Assembly: GCF_020480685.1 (NCBI RefSeq)
Contig: NZ_JAJAFU010000003.1
Span: 106,243-170,242, forward strand
Length of the DNA: 64,000 nucleotides
Origin: Deferrivibrio essentukiensis
GTDB taxonomy: Bacteria > Chrysiogenota > Deferribacteres > Deferribacterales > Deferrivibrionaceae
Direction: 5' to 3'
Shown here: piece after piece, positions 58,241 to 64,000 of the stretch
Layout of the letters: each line of letters begins with the position of its first letter
How positions within the stretch are numbered: the stretch's first letter is position 1
Program-made: the position numbers and the translations under genes
The notes under the pieces: generated by a model
Told to the model about the DNA's origin: nothing
The model's input: only the letters and a program-made list of their open reading frames with translations
Database searches by the model: none

Positions 58241-58262
58241 AAAGCCCCTAAAAAGGGGCTCT
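58241..58262 (-). terminator. Hairpin between napA and napD, possible partial terminator
   Basis: AGCCCC and GGGGCT (58243-58248 with 58255-58260) form a stem around six bases, and on the minus strand four T follow. It lies between the napA stop and the napD start, so it may attenuate the downstream genes or protect the napA message end. Confidence 0.65.
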
Positions 58263-58265
58263 TCT

Positions 58266-60653
58266 TTAACTGTATGCAGAATTAATATCTGTAATAACAA
58301 CCTTATCTTCTATTTTAACAGGCCCTGATACCCTCTGAATCCTTACTGCTGCAATTTTAAATTCAGGCTCTTTTGAACCCGGGTCAACTGCATCATTGCA
58401 CACAAAGTTAATCATTCGATCAAAAGCCTGATCATGCCATGGCACAAAAAGTATTCCAGGCATTGAAGTTTTAGTAACTACAGCAGGCAATACGGACTTA
58501 CCTCGTTTGCTTTCAACAAGCACCATATCACCTGTAACAATATTGTATTTTGAGGCATCCGCAGGGTGAATCTCAACATAACCGTTAGGATGAGCCCTTG
58601 CAATTTCTGGAATCCTCATAGTCATAGTCCCTGTATGCCACTGCTCTATCACCCTACCGGTTGTAAGGTAAAATGGGTATTGGGCATCAGGCACTTCAGC
58701 AGCTTCCTTGTAAGGTCTAAGCCATATATTTGCCTTACCTTCATTTTTGCTATCCATGTAAAAATATACTTTTGCATCACTTGGAATTTGCTTGCCAAAT
58801 TTTGCCAAAAACCCTTTATGATCAAACATTGGGTCCATCCCTCTGACATATCTCTTATATGTGCCGGGGTGGTCAACAGACGGACAAGGCCACTGAATCC
58901 CTGCAGGTTCTCTTTTTAATCTATCGTATGTCGCACCGTAAAGAGTATGGTCAGTATCTTTGGTAACCCTTGTATACTCTGTCCAAGCCATTTCATTAGC
59001 CTTCATTGAGTCATCCATATTCCATGGGATTAACTTCTCAAGCCCCATCCTTTTCGCTATTTGAGCTGCAATCCATATGTCAGGCTTTGCTTCAAAAGGT
59101 GGTTCAACACATTTTTCCGTAAGTTGACTTCTCCTTTCGCTACAGCCAAACACACCACCTTTTTCATAAATGAATGCAGCAGGTAGCACTACATCAGCAA
59201 GCTGTGTAGTCCTTGTAGGGAAAATATCAATAACTACAAGAAAAGCATCTTTCATCCCTTTTACATATTTATTTAAGTTAGGTAAGGACTGAGCCGGATT
59301 TGTAGTGGAAGTAAGCATTGCCTTTATAGGTTTGTTCGGGTCATCTTCGCCACCCAAAGAATCAAACATCTTCATTGTGTGAAATCCCGGTTTAGGATCG
59401 ATTGTCCCCGGAGCAATACCCCACTCTTTTTCTACATGAGCACGCCACTTGTCATTAGTTACCGGCTTGGTACCAGGAAGAAGGTGACAGAGAGTTCCAG
59501 TTTCCCTTACACCGCCACATGCATTTGGCTGTCCTGTAAGGGAAAATGAATCTGCACCAGGCTTACAAATGTTTCCTGTAATAAGATGAAGGTTGTGAAT
59601 AAGATTGTTAGCCCAAACACCTCTTGTCCTCTGGTTAAGCCCCATTGTCCAAAGGGTCATAGAAGCACCGCTTGTAGCAAACCATTCTGCAGCTTTTCTA
59701 ATATTTTCAGCAGGACACCTTGTCAGCTTTTCAACAGACTCGGGGTCAAATTGCTCAACAAATTCAGCATATTTTTCAAAGCTATAAGTATTTTTGCCAT
59801 CAGTAACCCTTGTATTTTTGTCAATAAATGCCTTGTCCACCCAGTTATTTTTAATAATTTCTCTGGCCATACTGTGAAATACCGCCAAATCGGTACCCGG
59901 GTCCACAGGCAACCAAAGGTCGGCAATTTTTGCAGTATTTGTTTTTCTCGGTTCACAAACGATTATTTTTACACCGGGATTATCAAGCTTTCTTCTCATA
60001 ATCCTTCTAAATATAATTGGGTGACACTCACTTGTGTTTGAACCAACAAGAAAAATACAATTTGCTTGCTCAATATCCGCATAGCTTCCCACAGGCTCAT
60101 CTGAGCCAAATGTAGTAATATATCCGCCTACGGCACTTGCCATACAAAGTCTCGGATTACCTTCAACCATATTGCTGCCAAAGCCACCTTTCCAGAGCTT
60201 ATTAAATGTATAGCTCTCTTCTGTCAAACACTGACCTGAGCCGTAATAAGCTACAGCATCTTTTCCATACTTTTCATGAAAGTATTTAAATTTACTCGCC
60301 ACATAATCGAGAGCTTCATCCCAGCTTGCTCTTTTAAACTTACCATCTGCTTGCCTTATCATCGGGTATTTTAATCTATCAGGATGGTTCATTACCTTAT
60401 ATGCCAAAAAGCCTTTTACACATAAAAAGCCAAAATTTGTTTTTGCTTTCGGATTACCTTTTATAGATACAACTTTACCATCTTTAACACCCACATATAC
60501 ACCGCAACCTGTACCGCAGAATCTGCAGGCACCTTTTACCCATTTATCTACATCACCTTCCGCATAACTTCTTTTAGGAACTGACACACCTATTGCAGCA
60601 GCAGTTGCAGCAGCCGCTGAAGCTTTTATAAACTGTCTTCTTGAAATATTCAT
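58266..60653 (-). CDS. napA: Periplasmic nitrate reductase catalytic subunit NapA
   Basis: NapA reduces nitrate to nitrite with a bis-MGD molybdenum centre. The 795-residue precursor starts with a twin-arginine signal (SRRQFIKA; cleavage near residue 31). The [4Fe-4S] ligands are Cys43, Cys46, Cys50 and Cys78; the molybdenum ligand is Cys170 in GNPRLCMAS, as in NapA (NarG has Asp). Further blocks are GSNTSECHPIIFRR, TMGLNQRTRG and WHTGTMTMR. No NapB is in the cluster, so it may be monomeric and receive electrons from NapM. It follows napM by 11 bases. Confidence 0.96.
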   Translation of the reverse strand: MNISRRQFIKASAAAATAAAIGVSVPKRSYAEGDVDKWVKGACRFCGTGCGVYVGVKDGKVVSIKGNPKAKTNFGFLCVKGFLAYKVMNHPDRLKYPMIRQADGKFKRASWDEALDYVASKFKYFHEKYGKDAVAYYGSGQCLTEESYTFNKLWKGGFGSNMVEGNPRLCMASAVGGYITTFGSDEPVGSYADIEQANCIFLVGSNTSECHPIIFRRIMRRKLDNPGVKIIVCEPRKTNTAKIADLWLPVDPGTDLAVFHSMAREIIKNNWVDKAFIDKNTRVTDGKNTYSFEKYAEFVEQFDPESVEKLTRCPAENIRKAAEWFATSGASMTLWTMGLNQRTRGVWANNLIHNLHLITGNICKPGADSFSLTGQPNACGGVRETGTLCHLLPGTKPVTNDKWRAHVEKEWGIAPGTIDPKPGFHTMKMFDSLGGEDDPNKPIKAMLTSTTNPAQSLPNLNKYVKGMKDAFLVVIDIFPTRTTQLADVVLPAAFIYEKGGVFGCSERRSQLTEKCVEPPFEAKPDIWIAAQIAKRMGLEKLIPWNMDDSMKANEMAWTEYTRVTKDTDHTLYGATYDRLKREPAGIQWPCPSVDHPGTYKRYVRGMDPMFDHKGFLAKFGKQIPSDAKVYFYMDSKNEGKANIWLRPYKEAAEVPDAQYPFYLTTGRVIEQWHTGTMTMRIPEIARAHPNGYVEIHPADASKYNIVTGDMVLVESKRGKSVLPAVVTKTSMPGILFVPWHDQAFDRMINFVCNDAVDPGSKEPEFKIAAVRIQRVSGPVKIEDKVVITDINSAYS

Positions 60654-60664
60654 AATAATCCCTC

Positions 60665-61069
60665 CTATCTATACTGCTGAACTTTATGAATTGTAAAATT
60701 ATGAGCAATATGGCATGTGCTGCAGCTTAAATCTTTAGCAATATTCTTATCAAACTGATCTGAATGACAACCCCTGCAGGTTTCGTTTTTAGGTTTTGCC
60801 TGAAAATTTGCCTCATCACCATGACATACTTGACATTTAACCCCTGTAAAGCCATGTGCACTTTGCTCCCACTGCTCAGTCACCTCTGTAGTCAAGTCTT
60901 TGTGACACTGAAGGCAATCAAGATTCTCCATACTTCCAGGATGTCCACTTTCAGTTTTTTCAATCCCTGCCGTTTGACCCACTTTCTTTTCTGCTTTCAT
61001 AGTGCAGCCTACTAATGAAATCGCTACCAGAGCTACAACTATCAATGAAAAAATTAAGCCTTTTTTCAT
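60665..61069 (-). CDS. napM: Tetraheme cytochrome c lipoprotein (NapM-like)
   Basis: A 134-residue lipoprotein: signal peptide with lipobox LVGC (Cys22) and four heme motifs CLQCH, CQVCH, CRGCH and CSTCH, each with His ligands nearby. In the nap operon of Desulfovibrio (napCMADGH) the M subunit is such a tetraheme cytochrome; here it is first, followed by napA, napD, napG and napH, with no napC. It probably passes electrons to NapA. The gene is divergent from the octaheme HAO gene. Confidence 0.88.
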   Translation of the reverse strand: MKKGLIFSLIVVALVAISLVGCTMKAEKKVGQTAGIEKTESGHPGSMENLDCLQCHKDLTTEVTEQWEQSAHGFTGVKCQVCHGDEANFQAKPKNETCRGCHSDQFDKNIAKDLSCSTCHIAHNFTIHKVQQYR

Positions 61070-61113
61070 ATCAATACCTCCGCATTATTTGTAGTTATAG
61101 GATATCAATAAAC

Positions 61114-61161
61114 TTGTAAAAGGATTGTAAATCTTGGATAAGTTAGTGTAAATTTAGTAAA
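61114..61161. promoter_or_regulatory. TGTAAA direct repeats between napM and the HAO gene
   Basis: TTGTAAA at 61114-61120 is repeated at 61125-61131 (11-base period); TGTAAA at 61147-61152 is 21 bases further and AGTAAA follows at 61156-61161. On the minus strand these read TTTACA. The first pair covers the place of a -35 for a TATAAC at 61099-61094 (minus), 25 bases above the napM start. The spacing suits an OmpR-family regulator, such as the one encoded at 55549-56235. Confidence 0.5.
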
Positions 61162-61258
61162 GATTATTATTAACAACATTTTCATTATTTTTATTTCTTT
61201 TACAGAACATTAACAAGATAGCTGATATATTCTGAACAACTTTAAAAGGAGGTATTGT

Positions 61259-62848
61259 ATGAAGAAGTTAGTTTTTATTTTCGCTGCACTTGCATTGACA
61301 GCATTTTCTGCAAGTGCCCTAACTGTCAAAGGTGTACAGGTTGATGCAGACAGCGCAAAATGTATTACCTGTCACGAAGAGACTCATGCCGCACCAAAAG
61401 TTTCAGATCAGTGGGCTGAAAGTGCTCACGCCAAAAATGGTATCGGCTGTCTTTCATGTCACGCGGCTGAAAAGGATGATTTTGACGCTATGGACCACTA
61501 CGGTCAATTTGTAGCTCAACATCCAACTCCTAAAGACTGTGCTCAGTGCCATGAAAAAGAAGTTGAGGAAAACACCAAAAGCAAGCACGTTTATCCTTTC
61601 TGGCTGTATGCAAGTGCTGACAGAGCAGTTTTCGAACCAATAGTTGGCACAAAGCAAGGCTGCGAAGCGTGCCACAACATTTCTGCTATGTGGCCAGACG
61701 GCAGTATTGGCGAATGTGATGTTTGTCACTCAAAACACACATTTAGTATCGAACAGGCAAGAAACCCCAACACATGCGGTGAGTGTCACTTAGGTCCAGA
61801 CCACCCTCAGAAAGAAATCTACTTTGAATCAAAACACGGTAATATCTTCCTTTCTAAAGGTAAACACTGGAACTTGGATTACAATTCATCTGAACAAGAT
61901 ACCATACCTATTGAAGCACCTGTTTGTACAACATGCCATATGGATGCTGCACCAGGGGTGGAAGCTACACATAATGTGAGCGCAAGACTTGCCTGGGAAG
62001 CACAAGCACCATGGAGCTACAGAACTATCTGGTTTGAAGAAGAGCTTGGCGACTGGTCTAAAAAAGAGGAAAGGATGAAGACTGTTTGTAAGTCTTGCCA
62101 TGCTCCAAGCTTCATTGAAGATCATTTTTTAACTTATGACCTGGTAAACTTGCAATACAATGAAATCAGAAGACAATTCGTATATTGGACAAAATTATAC
62201 GAAAGCAAAGGTTTAATCAAACCACTTAAAGATAAAACACTTGAAGGCAAAGAAAAACAATACTCAAATACCGTACTTAATGCAAGCTGGTATACAACTG
62301 CAAGTGAATTGATGTACAACTCATGGCACCATGAAGGTAGACGTTTTAGAATGGGTTCTGCTATGCAGGCAGCTGACTATGTTCAGTGGCATGGTATATG
62401 GGAACTTCAGCATAACCTTCAAGAAATGATTGCTTGGGGTGCAGAACATGGTGTAGAAGAAGCTAAAAAAATTTATGAAAGTGACAGCCCAACAAAATTC
62501 TTCCCGTATCCAATCTATGATATCCCTGGCAGCATTTATTCTATAGTTACAGCTGAACAATACAACGTACCAGCACTATATCAAATCATCCCTAACTATT
62601 GGGAAAAAGTTAAAGCTAATGTCGAATATGCGTATAAAGAAGGATTTTTAACTAAAGCCAAGTTTGACAGGTGGATGGAAAGGTATAACAATAAAGATAA
62701 ATACCTTGGTAAAGAATTCCCACCACATCCACTATTTAAAGAATACGATGAAAGAAGGAAAAAAGAGCTAGTAGGTGGCGACTCAGCTTTAAGTAAAGTC
62801 CTTAAACTAAAGCTTCCTTCTCCAGCACCATTTTATGACAAAAAGTAA
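61259..62848 (+). CDS. Octaheme hydroxylamine oxidoreductase-like cytochrome c (HAO family)
   Basis: A 529-residue secreted multiheme cytochrome. Signal peptide at about 1-20. Eight CxxCH motifs are present in order: CITCH, CLSCH, CAQCH, CEACH, CDVCH, CGECH, CTTCH, CKSCH, followed by the helical C-terminal half (WHHEGRRFRMGSAMQAADYVQWHGIWEL). Octaheme HAOs oxidise hydroxylamine in ammonia oxidisers, but next to a nap operon in a nitrate reducer such proteins are proposed to reduce nitrite or hydroxylamine. The tyrosine that cross-links heme P460 in oxidative HAO cannot be checked without an alignment. GGAGG precedes the ATG. A downstream hairpin separates it from the next gene. Confidence 0.92.
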   Translation: MKKLVFIFAALALTAFSASALTVKGVQVDADSAKCITCHEETHAAPKVSDQWAESAHAKNGIGCLSCHAAEKDDFDAMDHYGQFVAQHPTPKDCAQCHEKEVEENTKSKHVYPFWLYASADRAVFEPIVGTKQGCEACHNISAMWPDGSIGECDVCHSKHTFSIEQARNPNTCGECHLGPDHPQKEIYFESKHGNIFLSKGKHWNLDYNSSEQDTIPIEAPVCTTCHMDAAPGVEATHNVSARLAWEAQAPWSYRTIWFEEELGDWSKKEERMKTVCKSCHAPSFIEDHFLTYDLVNLQYNEIRRQFVYWTKLYESKGLIKPLKDKTLEGKEKQYSNTVLNASWYTTASELMYNSWHHEGRRFRMGSAMQAADYVQWHGIWELQHNLQEMIAWGAEHGVEEAKKIYESDSPTKFFPYPIYDIPGSIYSIVTAEQYNVPALYQIIPNYWEKVKANVEYAYKEGFLTKAKFDRWMERYNNKDKYLGKEFPPHPLFKEYDERRKKELVGGDSALSKVLKLKLPSPAPFYDKK

Positions 62849-62854
62849 TATTTA

Positions 62855-62876
62855 GGGGGGCTATTGCCCCCTCTTT
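62855..62876 (+). terminator. Probable terminator after the HAO gene
   Basis: A G-rich/C-rich stem (GGGGGC with GCCCCC, four-base loop TATT) sits seven bases past the stop and is followed by TCTTTC. The T run is weak, so termination may be partial and leave the next gene in the same unit. Confidence 0.6.
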
Positions 62877-62930
62877 CACTGAGATTTGCAACTTGCAGGT
62901 TTCAGTTAAAGAAAATAATCGGAGGATAAT

Positions 62931-63452
62931 ATGAAAAAGCTTTTAGGGGTAATATTTTTAATTGTAACATTTGCAAGTATTGTTGCATTTGCGCAGTTTG
63001 GCTCAAGTGAGAAAGGTAAAGTAGTGGCAGTCATTGATGGTAATGAAATTAAATTAAGTGACCTAACCAATTATGTTGATACACTATTAGGTGAAAAGTA
63101 CAAAAAGATGCTTGAGACAGAAGACGGAATAAAACAAATCGCAGATTACTATATAACCAGAAAAGTTATATTAGATTATGCCAAAGAGACTATTAAAGCT
63201 GATGACAAACTTCTAAAAAGTCATAGCGGTGGAAGTACGGATAAAGATACTATGCTTATTACCGCTGTACTAAAAAAAGAGGTACAAGATAAAATTGAAA
63301 TCGAAAAAGATGAACTTGAAAAATTTATGAAAGAATCGCAAATCACAGACAGGACTGCAGCCTTGGCTAAACTTGAGGCAATGAAAAGAGCAGAGATTTT
63401 CAATAAATTTATAACTGAGCTAAAAGGAAAACATTCTATAAAATTCATGTAA
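62931..63452 (+). CDS. Periplasmic SurA-N-like protein without a PPIase domain
   Basis: A 173-residue exported protein. Signal peptide at about 1-21. Residues 25-170 show the SurA N-terminal-like pattern: KVVAVIDGNEIKLSDLTNYV, then IADYYITRKVILDYAKET, then helical segments ending FNKFITELKGKH. Full SurA/PrsA proteins continue into a parvulin domain; this one stops. It could be a chaperone for periplasmic proteins, possibly the adjacent multiheme cytochrome. GGAGG precedes the ATG. Confidence 0.75.
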   Translation: MKKLLGVIFLIVTFASIVAFAQFGSSEKGKVVAVIDGNEIKLSDLTNYVDTLLGEKYKKMLETEDGIKQIADYYITRKVILDYAKETIKADDKLLKSHSGGSTDKDTMLITAVLKKEVQDKIEIEKDELEKFMKESQITDRTAALAKLEAMKRAEIFNKFITELKGKHSIKFM

Positions 63453-63468
63453 CATTTTCTCTTTTAAG

Positions 63469-63497
63469 TTGACAAAGTAGAGAGATTTTTATATAAG
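63469..63497 (+). promoter_or_regulatory. Promoter of tRNA-Leu
   Basis: TTGACA at 63469-63474 and TATAAG at 63492-63497 with a 17-base spacer, about 30 bases upstream of the tRNA. The spacer and the -10 lie in the stem and loop of the hairpin at 63475-63508. Confidence 0.75.
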
Positions 63498-63508
63498 TCT
63501 CTCTACTT
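63475..63508 (+). terminator. Hairpin after the SurA-N-like gene, overlapping the tRNA promoter
   Basis: AAGTAGAGAGA (63475-63485) pairs perfectly over 11 bases with TCTCTCTACTT (63498-63508), then a T-rich stretch. It lies 23 bases past the stop of the previous gene and fits a terminator, but its stem and loop also hold the spacer and -10 of the tRNA promoter. Confidence 0.7.
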
Positions 63509-63526
63509 CTTTTCTTTTAGGAAATT

Positions 63527-63614
63527 GCCCGGGTGGTGGAATTGGTAGACACGAGGGACTTAAAATCCCTTGGGCGTTTAGCCTGTGCCGGTTCGATTCC
63601 GGCCTCGGGCACCA
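63527..63614 (+). tRNA. tRNA-Leu (anticodon TAA)
   Basis: An 88-base class II tRNA. The acceptor 7-mer GCCCGGG pairs with CTCGGGC (one G-U); the anticodon stem AGGGA/TCCCT encloses CTTAAAA with anticodon TAA; a long variable arm follows; the T arm contains GGTTCGATTCC. The 3' CCA is encoded. It reads UUA codons, which are frequent in this AT-rich genome. Confidence 0.97.
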
Positions 63615-63991
63615 TCTCATAATTTCTTGTCTTTCCAATAAAGTTTATAAACACTTTAGCCATAAGCCTCATTTCCTCTAAAATATATTAATTCCTCATT
63701 TGAAGGGTTTTTTATCTTACTTGGTTGTAGATAAATACTACAGCCCTTGAGGGGGATTTCAATGATACAATTAATTGTACACTAACAAAAAGAACAATCC
63801 ATAAATATGCCGTTTATAAAAATTTGTTCTCTCACGATTTTTCTTTTGTCAACTTTCAAGGAAATAAACATAGAAAGGCTTAAAATGTCCGAACAAAAAT
63901 AATACAGGCATTTTTTACTTGACTTTATTGACCATAACCCTTAAATTATTAAGTGTTACAGATATTATTTTCAAGTAAAGGATATTTTGTT
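63615..63991. other. Intergenic stretch without a convincing gene
   Basis: About 380 bases after the tRNA, rich in stops in all frames. It contains a 14-base perfect palindrome TACAATTAATTGTA at 63766-63779 and a candidate plus-strand promoter near 63919-63947. A minus-strand frame running through the tRNA ends in the familiar false peptide seen at many tRNA-Leu genes and is not a gene. Confidence 0.6.
63919..63947 (+). promoter_or_regulatory. Candidate promoter for the gene entering at the window end
   Basis: TTGACT at 63919-63924 and TAAATT at 63942-63947 with a 17-base spacer, about 45 bases upstream of an ATG at 63992. Confidence 0.4.
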
Positions 63992-64000
63992 ATGAAACAT
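63992..64000 (+). CDS. Possible start of a gene, cut by the window edge
   Basis: An ATG at 63992 follows an AAAGGA ribosome-like site about nine bases ahead and a candidate promoter. Only three codons (Met-Lys-His) are visible, so no identification is possible. Confidence 0.35.

Noticed and set aside
59586..60041. Open frame of 151 codons on the plus strand inside napA
   Set aside because: Antisense to conserved NapA sequence, no ribosome site or motif.
63590..63680. Minus-strand reading frame across the tRNA-Leu gene that begins MAKVFINF and runs into VPEAGIEPA
   Set aside because: This is the well-known false peptide produced by translating the reverse strand of tRNA-Leu 3' ends. The start is weak and the frame depends on the tRNA sequence.

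Overview
This window is an AT-rich stretch of a bacterial chromosome from a Gram-negative, anaerobic or nitrate-respiring organism. Gram-negative traits are Lnt, TatA, a TamA/TamB-type outer-membrane pair and a lipoprotein cytochrome. Respiratory traits are a nap operon of the M-A-D-G-H type, an octaheme hydroxylamine-oxidoreductase-like cytochrome, futalosine-route menaquinone synthesis (MqnC) and a tungsten/molybdenum aldehyde:ferredoxin oxidoreductase. The combination best fits the Deferribacterota (Deferribacter, Calditerrivibrio or Flexistipes-like). That placement is inference from gene content and was not tested by a database search. I saw no insertion sequence, prophage, CRISPR array or rRNA gene.

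Layout. 1-3.5 kb (minus): a truncated heme-binding (DUF3365-type) sensor, a small helix-rich protein, a GH13_18 sugar phosphorylase and a STAS protein. 3.6-7.9 kb (plus): lnt, tatA, a DUF1786 protein with no ordinary start codon, a solitary EcfT and truA. 8.2-11.2 kb (plus): a hydrogenase-type maturation protease followed by dapF-dapA-dapB, closed by a strong hairpin terminator shared with the convergent ilvD. 13.2-21.5 kb (plus): a tightly overlapping six-gene chemosensory operon (CheW-like, MCP, CheA-REC, CheB, an unknown 462-residue protein, CheR-TPR). 21.6-30.3 kb (minus): a FlgM-like small protein, gatC-gatA, a UvrD helicase overlapping a ClC-CBS channel, an AOR and a 2-Cys peroxiredoxin. 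30.4-45 kb (minus): tamA-like, tamB, a cell-wall amidase, uvrA, a FapA protein, a GAF histidine kinase, mqnC, a UPF0173 hydrolase. 45.1-46.4 kb (minus): an aminotransferase. 46.6-53.2 kb (plus): proS, an M23 protein, then rpmH-rnpA-yidD-yidC-jag, a YHS protein and a small transaldolase. 53.2-61.1 kb (minus): a phosphodiesterase-like protein, a heme-sensor histidine kinase with its OmpR-type regulator, and napMADGH. 61.2-63.6 kb (plus): octaheme HAO, a SurA-N-like protein and tRNA-Leu(UAA).

How it works together. The right end looks like a compact nitrate respiration module. NapA reduces nitrate in the periplasm; NapGH and the tetraheme lipoprotein NapM can carry electrons from the quinol pool, which MqnC helps to make; no NapC or NapB is present. 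The divergent octaheme HAO is a candidate for the next reduction steps via hydroxylamine, since no NrfA is seen here. The adjacent kinase carries a periplasmic CxxCH heme motif, and TGTAAA-type direct repeats lie between napM and the HAO gene, so a heme-based two-component control loop is plausible. The most novel-looking item is the chemosensory operon: it has no flagellar genes next to it and contains an unknown protein that I read, tentatively, as a degenerate receiver plus a PP2C/SpoIIE-like fold. Regulatory sites supported by sequence include a PerR-like box lying over the -10 of the peroxiredoxin gene, a perfect consensus promoter for rpmH, and a hairpin that contains the -10 of the tRNA-Leu promoter in its loop.
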